Shown one piece after another: positions 24,101 to 37,800 of a DNA stretch of 64,000 nucleotides. Made by a program: the position numbers and the translations under genes. Within the stretch, counting starts at the first letter, position 1. Each line of letters begins with the position of its first letter. The DNA comes from Cristatella mucedo (Eukaryota; Bryozoa; Phylactolaemata; Cristatellidae): assembly GCA_009760855.2 (NCBI GenBank), contig WPIO01000007.1, forward strand, positions 2,510,001 through 2,574,000, in the 5' to 3' direction. The notes under the pieces were generated by a model. It was not told the origin of the DNA, ran no database searches, and saw only the letters and a program-made list of their open reading frames with translations.

Positions 24101-27100
24101 CGAGTTTTGGAATTAGATGGTGTAAAGCCACACTAAAAATTAAGCTTTTGTGGTCTTATGACACTGCCACGATTTTATAGTTTTATGAGTTTATGTTTTC
24201 TTGAGGGTAATGTTCGTAGGGGTTTATGTTTTGATTGAGGTAGAGTCACTGCCTGCAGAGATTGGGGGGGGGCAGTGGGAACACTGGCCCAAAAGAGAAT
24301 GGCTACGACCTCTGCGCTGTGAGCCCAAATAAAAGTGCTTAGACATTCGGTGTCCTTGCTGTCGGAGCGTCAAACAACAGCCTTTTAAAAGTCGCATGCA
24401 CGCACCTCACCAAACTTCATGCAGGTACCTCGATCTACCAAGATTCAACAAGTTAGGATACAAGTTGCATGTATTGCTGAGACCGGTAAATTTGTTCTGT
24501 GTAGATATTTTGCTTCCGGCCGAGTTAGACATGGTTTGTGTATAATTTTTTCTTCTGTGTCGAAGTCATCAGAACTTCTGATCCCTTTTCTAACTCATTT
24601 GTGTTTTGAAAGGTGCCATAAACAAATATCAGATCGTCGGACCAATTTACGAGTACTTTCTTGACTCTCTCCCTAAATTTAACCAACTGAACTGAATGAC
24701 AATTGCTGTTTGTGTCTTCAGTGTAGTGCTGATTGAGAATCCCCAGTTATTAAGCGCTCAGCCGAAAAGTTTTCAGCCTTCTTTACTGAAAAAATTGTGC
24801 ACACTCGTGCCTCCATTAAACCCCCTCCGACTAAAGCAATCGTCGTTCCACAACCTGTGACCTTCCGTAGAAGGTTCTCCGAGGTTTCTGCAGGCGATGT
24901 GGCTATCTTAATAAGGTCTAGCAAAAAGTGCTCGTCTCCTGAAGACCCTATGCCTTCATCTCTGTGGTCTTCACGAGCAGACCAACTTAGCCCCCATAAC
25001 CGAGATTTTTAATGCTTCTTTAGGAAAAGGGGTCGTCCCCAAGTCCTTCAAATCGGCAATCGTTAGACCCATCTTTACAAAGCCTGGATTAGATACAGAG
25101 GTCCTTGCAAACTATCGCCCAGTTTCCGTTCTTCCTTTCTTGTCAAAGATTCTTGAAAAAGTTGTTGCTAAGCAGCTAGTTGAACATAATGAAATGTCAG
25201 AAACATTTCAATCAAGATTCAAGAGGCGGCACTCCACAGAAACTGCTCTCATCCGTGTTAACAATGACATTCTACGTGGCAACGACGGGAATGTCACTGC
25301 CCTAGCACTGCTAGATCTGTCAGCTGCCTTTGACACCATTGATCACGAAGTTCTGCTTGAACGATTGAGAACAACGATCGGTCTGGCAGACGGAGCACTG
25401 GCGTGGTTTAAATCGTACTTGTCTGATCGTGTTCAATCCGTGTCGTGTGGGGGTCAAGTCTCAGACATGAGAAGGGTCACCTGTGGAGTCCCTCAAGGGT
25501 CTGTACTTGGTCCCTTGCTGTTCTCCATTTGTACGCAACCTCTGGGAAAAGTGATTAAGGCCCATGGAATAGGATATCACTTCTATGCTGACGATACCCA
25601 GTTGTTATTTGTCATTTAAACCGTCGGAATCTGCTGCAGCAACTGAGAAACTGAATGCTTGCCTTGCCGATATTCGATCCTGGATGTCGGAGAACTTCCT
25701 GAAATTAAATGAGGATAAAACCGAACTGCTGCTCATAGGACACCCTAAGCATGAGGCTGGATTAAAAGGCTTTGCTCTTCTAATATGTTTTGCTGTTGTG
25801 CGACCATCACCACGTGGTCGAAACTTAAGTGTCGTTTTTGACAGCTGCCTCAATTTCAAAAGCTTCATTCAGAAGATTGCTTCTACAGCTAGCCATCATG
25901 TCCGATCCCTATCCAAGATTAGGAGCTGTCTTTCACAGTGGCTTGTAAAAAATTTATCCTAATAGGTCCTGTGTGGACAATAAATTAGCTGTCCCTTTCC
26001 TCCACTTAAAGACCGTTCGCGACAGAAGCTTTAGCTTTGCAGGTCCGAGACTGTGGAACTCGCTTCCACAATTCTTACGAAACGTCATCTACTCTCCTGA
26101 TGCCGACTATGGCACATCTTTTTCAGCGGTCCTGAACTGCTACTTCTATGCTACTCACTTCCTCAACTGCTCTCCTAACTCTGCTATGCTTCCCACTTTC
26201 TCTTTGTTGCGTGAGACGAAGTCTGTTGGCTACCGAATGCGTACCGAAAGCCGCTTAGGCTGTGAGTGCGCTATACAAAACTCTCCTGCGTAACACCCAC
26301 ACGGTCTTTATGACTTTGTTGATTAACAGAAGGAGATACATTACATTTGTTAGTAGCCTCCTGTGTATTGTGATGGGTTCTCCCCTGTTTGCAATTTTAG
26401 TGTAGTGACATTTGGTTTTTGCTAATGATATTGAGTGATATAATTTTTTATCGCTAATGTATTGCTTACTGCTAAACGGGGAGTCTTTTTATTCTTAGTA
26501 TGTGGCTGCGTCCCTCACTCCCCATTTCGGCCCGTCCGAAATAGTAGGCGGTAGTGGTTGCATGTCATTGCTGCTTAAAATGAACATCTGAGCTGAGCCT
26601 GAAAGGACAAAGTATTTAAATAATCTCCAAAAGGGTGCTTGTCTGCCTACACACAAATGCAACAAGCTTATCTTGACTGGGTGTCACTTCTTGTAGTAAG
26701 TTGAAGTATAAAATCATTTATCTTATTCTCCCTATGGTGGACAAAGACTCAGCTCTGACTTGCCTCACGACATCTCCTGTCTTGTCCACGTTTAAAAAAA
26801 ACTAAAAACGCATCTTTTTATCACAGCATTTAGTGGGTCCACGTGGTTCGTCCTTTGCGTGCTGGCACTGTTCATGCTGCCACTAACCATACTTGCATGC
26901 TGACCTTGTGCATGTCACCCCTAACCATGGTATTCTTGCTGCTGATTGAGCTTGCTACCACTAACCATTCGATCGTGCTTCCTTGGTAGCAAATGTAAAG
27001 TGCCTAGAAAGAGATTGAGTTCTTGGAGGGTGCTATATCAAATGTATTATTATTATTATTCACTTCTATTTTATGTTTTGTCCTATTGTGTAATAAGCTG

Positions 27101-30100
27101 TAGCAAACTTTCTCCAGTTTTAACTCATATTTGATGTTTTACTATTCTAGTCAGAGTTCCTTGATGAAGAGGCACTTTTGCAAATAGATGCTGATGACGG
27201 AGATCCTGATGCTTGGTATGTATTGTGATGTTAAGTACAGCCTTTGGTGTTGCTAGCGCTAGCGAGTGCAAGAGTCTTTTGATGTTTCCAGCAGATTGTG
27301 TTGTAGAACATTTTTTGAGTGCTGGGTCGGCCTTGATACTTTTGAGTAAAGCATTGATAATAAATCATTAAATATAAGGACACAAGAGTGTAATGATGAA
27401 CTTTAACCTTTTCGATTTGAGCGTTAGTGGTGTACTGTATTTCAACCAGTAAGGAATTTTTTCTTAGGTATTCATATATTATCATATATTATATTATCAG
27501 GTATAATAAATATTCTAAAACACCCTAAAGTTTTTCCGCGTGATAGGGTGCATTATAAATCAAGCCTCATTTATTGTCAGCGACAGAAAACTCTGAGTTC
27601 ATTGCATCGACATTCTTTCTGTCTGCCTTAGATCAATGCTTCCTTATAGCAAGTAGAAAATGTCGGCTGCATGTGAAGTAAAGACTCGGGAATGTCATGC
27701 AAATTGCTTTGTCCTTGGTTTACTACATGCGTAAGTAATGCAAATATATATCAATGCTGCAGTAGGTTTGTATTCGAAGTTGACATTGGTGTTATTCCTT
27801 CAGAAATTACGGACAATCAGAATATATTCCCCTGTACCTGCTAGTTCATGAAGTTATTTTATAGATATAGCATGATCTGTTACAGCTTCTTAGTGGGTAA
27901 CATAGGCGTAACCAAGATTATGCCCATGAGAACACCCGACATTTCCTTACCTGGGGCAGATCATTTTAAGAGGGCTGAAAGTGTGAGTGGGGAAGTGGAG
28001 GGCAGTAATGAATGGCCAGGCCAGTTAAGTCTACTAAACTTGCTGCATCGATTGAAGTGGGGATAGTCGAGTCTGCACTGGCGAACGTTCGGGGTTGAGC
28101 CACCCAAGAACTTTAGGCCAGTTTTAACTGGGAAGGGGTGGGCACAGTTGGCTGATAAGAAGGATCTGAATATCACGTGCCGGGTTCACGGAATTAGCCG
28201 GGCGGTCTTCGGAGGCTTCTGACCCATCAGGAACAGACATGGCCCCATCATAGAGGCGTTGTATGGGGACACCAGTCTGCAGGATTGCAAGAGGTTGGCA
28301 TACAGGAATTTATTCATAAAGAAAGCTGCCTGTAAAAGGATTGCTGCAAAATGATGACGTATTAGTATATATGGGCAGGGTAAATATGTTTCAGTGAATA
28401 GCATCTGCTTAATTTTCATTTGCCACTATACAATGAACTTGACCTTCGCACTAACGAGATCTCTCTTGTTGCCGAGTGAGGGCGAATGTACCAGTCACAG
28501 CCCGACAACGAGCTAGTCTCGACTCCAAACTTTTGCGCACTGTAGATGTGGATGGTTTGACGCTAGTTCGCACTCGAAACAAATTTACGAGTGTCACAGA
28601 GTCCGAATGTTCACCCGTGTAAATCCAGCTTAAGGAATGGTGTCGTATGGTCGTTAGGAAAGATAAGCTTGCTCGGGGCCATTGTCAAAATGGTACTGAA
28701 CTTGCTTGAGGCCATTGTCAAAATGGTACTGAACTTATCGGTTTCTCGGTGGCAGTTTGGTCTGTTCTAGTGCAGCCGACTATGAAGTATGAGAGTTTGA
28801 TGTGAGAAATGAAACGTAATACAAGTAAGACCTTTATATCTAGTTCTTTTATGGCAGCTGGCCTGGAATACTGATCACCCAATATGATGATGTTGAAGGG
28901 TAGATGTTTGCCCAGCATTAGGTACTCATTATTTAACACTGAGGCACTGTAGGCACTGGCTTGTGTATGGTGAAGCATGAATACGAGGATCTGCAACCAT
29001 TAAACTGTATAGTGGTAGTAACTGTGTAAGCTCGGGCAAATGCGCAACCATCATTCACATGCCATTTTATGGAGGATTCAATATTAGCAGAAGGAATCTG
29101 TTGCCGGCACATAGCCCCTTCTCAAAGGTTCTGTTTCACCAATACTAATGCGTAAATTGGTCGAACTGAGCCGAAGAGACGAACTCGATGGTCACCCGAT
29201 TCAGTAAATCATGATCCCTGTAGTCAAAGTAGAAGAGCTGTTTGCTTGTAATAGTTAGTGTAGTATGTGTTAAAAGGGCATACAACCCACGTTTGCAGGG
29301 GATCTTGGATATTTAAACGTGGCGTTTCCAGGACCAACACATCCGCAATTTTTCAGCATTTTGCTTTATGCGAGCTCTCATAATATCTGTGCAGTCACTT
29401 TGGGCACGAGGTGAGGGTTTTCCATACCCACCGACAGAGGGCCTTCTGGCTTGTTTTGGCGCCTTATTCAAGATGCTCAGGAGGTCACCGCTCGACAGCT
29501 TCACGAAAGGACAACTGAAGGCCTTTGCATGAATTGGGCCTAAGCATCCGAGAAGTGTCACGAATTTGTAAAATCAGCCATAGACCGGTGAGCTACAGTC
29601 TTGATAGCTGAAAGGTAGATGTAAACCTGAAAACGCATGACAGTATGGCTAGTAGACCATGCTCAGGTCGCCCAATGAAGACGACCAAGCAGGACAACTT
29701 TCATATAAAGGTGCTCGCTTTTAAACGACGAACGGCATCACTCCAAGAGTTTTCTTAGTCGCTCGCATGCTTTTAAACGACGAACGGCATCACTCCAGGA
29801 GTTTTCTTAGTCGCTTGCCACCTCTACCACTGCAGTTATAAGCATAGAGACAGCTTGCCGGAGGCTTGCCAGGTTGGCGCGTTTAGAAGGGTTTCCAAAT
29901 TCAAACCTTAGCTTACCGAGCAGCACAAAAGAAATCGTCTCAGATGTGTCCTAGTCCTCGCCCATCACGTTAGACGACTGGAGTCGAATTTTATAGACCG
30001 AAGAGTAGAAATTCGTGCTTTTTGCTAACAGCAAGCAAAGACCATTTATTAGTCGGGGAAAAAATGTGATGCCTCATCCTGACTGTTTCCAGCCAGCAGT

Positions 30101-32965
30101 GAAATTTGTTGGCAAAAGTGTCATGGTTTGGGATTGCCTCTGCTCTTCCTCTCTTCGTGTCGGAATTCTGCACTCTATTAAAGGACTTGGACCAGCATAT
30201 GTATATCGGTCTGGTAAATAATGCTGAGTTTCTAGGGCTAGAGCTCTTCTGGGGAACGGTTGCATTTGGCAGCAGGACACTGGCCCAAGGCAAACAGGAA
30301 AAGCTTGCAAAAGGTTGTTTTGCTGAAGCAGCTGCCGAGTCATGCGATGGCCTAGTCAGTCGCCTTACTTAAATTCCATAGAGCATCATTTGGGTATGTT
30401 GAGGCGATGTCTGATTCTTTGCCTGTTACGACTCGGGAAGAGCTTTTTAGCCGGCTGCAGTACTTCTGGGTAATATAGCCTCTGAGACGTGTAAGATGTT
30501 GCTAGATTTAGGCGTATAACTGAGGTTATTAAAACGGGCCTCATTAAATTATTTGCGCTGTAAATAATATCTTCACTCATGCATGAGCATTAGCATGCAT
30601 ATTGTATATAATGCCCAGAAATTCATGCTGTATTATTCTGTATGCTAAGTCGAAAGCGATCAACCGGCACTAGGTGGGTGTCACCATTCTGGGTATAATA
30701 AGACTTTTAGAAGTAATGTATCACTACTGTGTTAACAAGTACTTGCTGATTTAACAGCCTCTGTATATAGCGGCAGAAGAGCTTTAAATGCTATCACCAC
30801 CGCTTGCAGCAGCAGTAAAGGATCGCCCACAGCAGAATTCGAAACCACAACCTCGGGACCGAGGTCGTGAAAGCTATTGCATTACCCAGTGGGCCATCGC
30901 TGCTTACATTCTGGGGACTGGTCTACAACACCGACGTGTGGGTCCTAACCACCACATGCTGCTGTTGTGGAATATGGAACAGAAGATTGAAACATGAAAA
31001 TGGGAGACTGAGCCTACATGTAGTTTTAACAAGAGGCATATGGTCAATGAGCTGAAACAGTAACATTAGGATTAGCTACCTGAAAGCAATGTTCTAGTAG
31101 TGACTTGTTGGTGCTACCTTACCTCTAAGAGATATGGACCGAGTTGGCATTAAGATGGAATGTGGTTAAAATCAGGATCATGACGCAACATGTACACACT
31201 ACCATAATGTAGAATTTCAAGTTCAATGTTATCAGAGGGAGGGCCAGCAAACATGCAATGAGTGCATAACTCAAGCATTTGCAGGTTTGGGCTAAAGCAA
31301 GCTAATGCACCTTATTCACTACCGTAGGTGATGCTAAAGAGGTGGAGTGAAACAATCAGTTTTTAAATGGACTGGTATAAGTGAATGGTTGAATGTACAC
31401 ACTGTTTAATGCTGCTTTTGTATGTCCTGTTGTTCTGTCCGATTAGCTAAAATGCCATTTGGCTGAAGGTCTAGACTGATGGCTACCTTTTAATTTTTTG
31501 ACCGTGCAGTCGGCTGTAGCATTAGCATCCATTAATTGTCTGCCAAAATAAAAAAGAAAATAATACCAGGCATAGCAGCAATTTTTAGCTCACTTGTTAT
31601 GCATCTTAAGTCAAGCCTTAATTATTTTTTATAGTAAGCAGTGCAATATATCAACGTTTTTCTCTTCCCCTTGGGATGGTGTTTTATGGCTCATCAAACA
31701 TGGATAATTATAAAATTGGAATGGAGGCTGCAGTGGAGTATTAAATATATCATTGTTTCAGTGGCTGCTCCAATATAGACGATAATGCTCGTGGCCCGTT
31801 ATTTATCCTTTTTCTGTTTTTTTAAAGATTTTGGTTTCTCTATATCACATCTACCCTGTTATTAGCTATGCATTTTGTGATTTTCGTTGCAGTACAAATG
31901 ATGATCTGTTAGAAGGTGATGGAGACGATCAAATGCCGAGCTCTCCTCAAAATGATGAAGCATTGATCGGTACAGAGGCCTGTGTAGGAAACAGCCACAA
32001 TGACGTTACGGTGAAAGGTCTTACTCAAGAAAGACCGGTCAGTCGGGAGCAGAACAAAAGCGGGAAGGCAGAACCGAATTATAGTGGTGCTCCTGGAGAA
32101 GCCGTATCTGAATCTGAGGTATTTCCAGTTTTAATTTTGACAGGCTCCAATGACAAGCTTTGTCCAGAGCTTCAACCTGAGTTGTAAGAGTTATTCTGGA
32201 TGAAGTATTGCCAAGCCAGACTGCAAGTTACTTGGCTGCTAAGTCGGCAAGCACTTTCCTCAAGGAAGTTTTTTGTTCAGTGGTTTTCTTGGTTCGGCAG
32301 CATATACTATTGATGGCCGACTTGACACCTAAACCTCTCTGTACTTAGTAGTACCACAGATTGGACTGCAAATCCAAGCCAGTAAGCGTAGTCACGGTAC
32401 TCGTGCTTGCCTATTGTGTCCGACGTTTCCCTGTGGAAAGCATTACTAAAGTACATGGGGCTTAATCCAAAATGATCTTAACTATTGTCTTTCGTGTAGA
32501 CTTGCAGGCATGTACTCGTTATGGAATCTCGGGACTTGTCATCCAGAGGTAACAGGTCTACTTGTTGATCATCAACGCATACGGAATCTACCTAGATATG
32601 TCATTATACCAGACTTGCTAGTTAAACCCATGCTTAACATGCTGTCTGCTTGCCTTTAATGTATTTGTTTAGACCTACATTATTCGTTCGCAGGTAACTG
32701 TTCCTTTCTCTTTTGTCTGCACTAGCATGCTTTTAGGCCGTCATCAGATGTAAGCGCCCTTTTGTAAGGTTGAGTCTGCTGCCTTTCTGTTCAAAGCAGG
32801 CTTGCTGTCATCACACATACTGTATCAGGGACACATTCCGAAGGTGTCTATCTAAATGAAATGTGCCTGACTTGAGTCGTCAGCATTTTACCATCTTATG
32901 AAGTGCTCGTGCTCAACAGTTGTAGGAGTCTGGTAGTTGTAGGAGCCTTTTTTTTCTTTAGCTGG

Positions 32966-33055
<90 letters not shown>

Positions 33056-34722
33056 GACAGACAGAGAGAGACAGAGACAGACAAGAGAGAGCTGTTGCTG
33101 TAGAGAGAGGCATCGGTATGCAAACCATAGACCTCGTTCACCATTGACAGTCCGTTTTTTGTCGACGTGATGCCTGACATTAAATAATAACTGCAAAGAT
33201 GGGATTCCAGTGTTTACCACCACTAAGTGTAGGCTCATTTGCAGTGCAGTGCAGCTGTGTTGGACATAATATTTCAGCACGCTAATTATGTGTTTGAAGA
33301 ACAGAATCAGCTTTATCATGTGGTTGTTTGCTATCAAGGGTAACAATCTGCTTTTCTTACTGATTGGTCCACTGCCTTCAGGTGCTTGAAGCTTATTTCC
33401 ATGGTCCGAGAGACGGGATGGTCATTGTCTTATTGAGCTATCCATTTGAGATTGTTTTCACAAATGGCACAAGCGAGCTCCAGCCTTCTTCAGCCGTGCG
33501 GCTTCCTAATTATTCGCATTCCAACCCTGAGATTCTTAAGTGTTTTTTGATATCGGAAGTTTCCTTCGATAGCTTGGATTTTTGGATTCTTGGGTTCTTT
33601 GGAGTTTAGCATAATTTTCAAGATGCTACTGCCCACCATTCCGTTGTTCATCATCAGATAGTCTCTAAGGTACCTCGGTAGCTCATTGTGTCCTCAAAGA
33701 GCCGGTAGGCTGTGTCACTTTACACGCCTTGGGTATACTGAATGTTCAGTATTTCTGGCCAAACTCATCTGCCGGTTGCCCTCAATTTCAAATTTAACTG
33801 GTTGCTATGCTGATGGTTTAGTAAACCAAGTGTCTCATTAGATTGCCATGAAGCCTCAAATCCCTTGAAGTGCTGCTAGTGACAGATGCAATCGTGTTAA
33901 TCTCGCATTGTCATTGCTGATGCACCTTACCTTCACAACGGCATTCATAGCATAGCACTTCTCCTATGTTGGTGTCGGTGTCGACATGACTTGTGGCAGA
34001 AGTCACTTGAACCCTATAGCCTCCCACTGGAGTATTTATCACAGGTTGCCAAGGACCTTTTTATATACTATGTATAATAGTACTCGAGGCATGTGTCAAA
34101 ATGAGTGGCAAAACGAAAGAGACCCTTCGAAATTTTTTAATAATTGCCACACTTTTGGTACCTTATCAATCTTTTGAAGTTGATGAGCAAGACCCAACAA
34201 TAAGGCCACAGTGTTTCTAAAATTGCTGAAACTTGGCCTTGCACTTGAAGGCTTGCTATGGATGCATGATGTTGTGGTAAATTAATTGCTTTGAGCAATT
34301 CTAGCGCCATCACTTGTATAAGTTAATGTCCCAAGTACTAATTCAGCAGATAAGTCACTTAAAGGTCTGCACAGAGAATTACCTTTGTCCCAGCTCTGAT
34401 GTGCACAAGAAGTCGGGTCATTTTGGGGACACTTGAGAAGTGATCATATTCTGCACATTATCATCTCTGTCGTACTCCACGTATTAAGTTCAGGGGGATA
34501 AAAAGGGAAAATTAGTATTATTTTTTCATGCATTAAAGATGCACAATCTATGACTGTACTTGTAGCCTAGGCACTGCACATTTTCTGAATGGTAAGGAGA
34601 GGATACTAGACTGAGGAAAGGTTTCATTGTGTGTTTGTGGTTTTCTTGTGGGTTTTTATAAACAGCCTTGGCATATGACCATTGTGAAAAAAGCAAATCC
34701 TAATGAGTGCAAAGACCTGCGA

Positions 34723-34816
<94 letters not shown>

Positions 34817-37800
34817 ACTTTTACTCTCAGAAGTAATAGCGACCCTTTCAGCAAATGTAAAGCGCGTAGAAAGAGATTGAGTTCTCTGAGGGTGCTTTAT
34901 TAAGTGCATTTTCATCAACCAGGATACATACAACAGAAAATTAACAATAGAAGGTATCGTCTACCATTCAATCTGTTGGTCATTACGAGCGAGCCTCTTA
35001 CCTGAGGCTACTCCTTACAAGCTGTTTGGCAGGAATACGATTTGCATTGGCATAGGCTATCAGAAGTAGGTGCGCTTTAGTTCTTTTTAAATGTGGTCAA
35101 GTCAGGGCATGTCGCGACGCAAGTTGGGACTTAATTCCAAATTTTGGGAGCTTACGAAGTAAATGCACGGTCTCCAAAGGATTTGAGGTTTGTACGAGGT
35201 ATAGGTAAACTGTTAGATTCCGAAAAGTGGGTGGTACGATGCTTGGCCTGGTGGGGAGTAGATCTGATAGGTAGTCTGTAGCCAAATAATGAAGTGACCT
35301 AAAAGTGAGTGACAAAACCTTTAAGTCGATCTGTTGCTTGACTGGTAGCCAGTGCAGGTCGGCGAGAAGTGGTGTGATGTGGTAACTGCGATGCTCACGA
35401 CAGACAAGCTTAGTTGCCGAGTTTTGTACCAGCTGTAACTACCTGATTGCACATGCTGTTAGGCCAGCAAGCAGTGAGTTACAGAAGTCAAGATGGGATG
35501 TCACAAATGCATGGACCAACTTAGATATGGTATCTTTATCTAAACAAGACTGCATTTTTAGCAACGTTATGTAGCTGAATGTTGGCAGACTTGCCCGTGG
35601 AGCTGATGTGGTCGTCTAACGAAAGATCACTTTGGAACGTGACACCTAGATTTTGTGCAGACTCAACAGGAGATTTGCTGGCAGAGCCAATTTTGAGCGT
35701 CAGCCTTTCCAATTTCTGAATCACACTGGGTTTGCCCATAACTAGGAAATTAGTTTTATCACCGTTTAGTTTGAGAAAATTTGCTGCCATCCATTTGCAG
35801 ATGGCTTAATTAAAACTGCTTTACAGTTTCCCCCACTTTTGTGGTAATAGATTTGCCTAATCATTTATGACATCTCTAGTCATGTCTTGACCTGAATTCC
35901 ACTGAGAATTCTAGGTTGATCGGATGTATCACTTCTGAAGATCTTCTTTTCTCAAGTTTTAGGATGTTTGGAAGTCGAGTTTACGTTTTAGCTACCGTTT
36001 TAACTATCATTTTAACTACCGTTTAACTACCGTTACTTACGTTTTAATGTTTGAGTTTTAACTACCGTCCGTTTACGAATGCTTAGTTCACGTTTGTTTG
36101 TAAAAAGTACTTACCCGAATATCTATTCGTCCCGTTTTTTGTGCTGCTACACCCATTGCAGGCATGGTCCCTTTTGGTCTACTGAGTAGCCAGCTCTCTT
36201 TGATATCCTCGCCGAAAGTCTTGGTTCATTGAGCGTCTCACCGTCCACTCACTTAGCATCTCACCGTTGCGTATCCGAAAGGGTGCACAACGGACCTGCA
36301 GGCACCCTATTTCAGGAGCCATTCATCCCACCCGGTAGAAGCCAGATAATTACTCCTTTTAGAAGGCGATGGCGTTCAGATGGAGGTATATTCTTCATCG
36401 TCGCCAGCTTAGTCAATATCCAAACCTTGTTGCTGACTGTTGTTTCTTGCGTACCTCGATTCAAATTCTCGCTTATCCAGATTCCAGTTCTCGCCTATTC
36501 CCAGATTCCGAGCAATATCTTGATTGCTACCATCGAGAGATATTGAGACCACAACTTGCACTTCCCAAAACCCGTTAAGCCCCGTGTGTACTGGCAACCT
36601 GCGTGATATTTCACCGGATGTCTGCCCAATTTTCTAAATGTGTGACAGCAGGCGAGAATTAGCTTGCTTCCTTCAATTAGACGAATAATGACCAACTGTT
36701 ACGAAAAGGGTCTCGGGTGATCTTAGAAGTATACCTCATCTGTGGATTAGCTTAGGAAGCTTGGTTTTCTTGCATCATCTTCGTGCGATCCAAAATTTTA
36801 GCAAGTTCACCAACCTGGCCGTGGTAACAATTACAAGGGGTATACAATGCTGTAAGAACATCGTACACGAACTCGATGCAGTACCAAGACTAACTCGAAG
36901 GTCAATGCTGAATCAAGTAAACTAGCATGCAGGCATTCGCAAAGCTGTTAAGAAAATCAGGTGGAACTATATAGTTTTTTGCTAGTTAAAGGCAACTAGT
37001 ATTGTTGACAGGGCTACCTGCCAATTGAAGAGGATGGGCACTCGGGCCAATAAGCTGTAGTGCATCAGTAATATCCATTTTCGGCCCATTGTTGTAAACA
37101 CCACTAGTCGGCGTGGCAGGTTAATCCTGAGCACCACTGGACAAAGCTGCAAGCACCATTGCCAACCGTGCACTAGTGTCCCTGCAGACCGTGCTTTATG
37201 TAATGTAATGTAATTTATCTTTGTCTGTAACTCCACAAAACCACAAAGACCATGTGGGTGTTACGCAGGAGAGTTTTGTATCTCGCGAACACGGCCTAAA
37301 CGGCTTTCGGTACGCATTCGGTAGCCAACAGACTTCATCTCACACAGCAAAGAAAAAATGGGAAGCATAGCAGAGTCAGGAGAGAAGTTGAGGTAGTGAG
37401 TAGCATGAAGTAGCAGCTCAGGGCAGCTAGATACGATGTGCCATAGTCGGCAGCTGGAGATTATTTGTCGTTGCGTAAGAATTGTGGAAATGAGTTCCAC
37501 AGTCAATGACCGGCAGAGCAAAAGCCCTGTCGCCAACGGTCTTTAAGTGGAGGAATGGAGCAGCTAATTTATTGTCTGTGCAGGACTTAGGGGCACTAAG
37601 AGGCTGAAACTGGTGCAGCAGTTTAGCTAGGTATTGGGGAGCTGAGCCGTGATGGCACACTAGGTAAGGCGGTTGCTTTCACGACGTCAGTCCCGAGGTC
37701 GTGGGTTCGATTCCTGCGGTTGGCGATCCTTTATCGCCACTGCAAGCGGTGGTGATAGCCGTAAAGGCTCTTCTGTCGCTATACAAAAGAGGCTGTTTAA

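Noticed and set aside
25140-25619. Host reverse transcriptase gene
   Set aside because: Belongs to a frameshifted LINE copy with a family 3' tail.
33382-33609. Possible RBM33-like exon after a strong acceptor
   Set aside because: The peptide is hydrophobic, unlike the gene, and no donor restores the phase needed by exon G.
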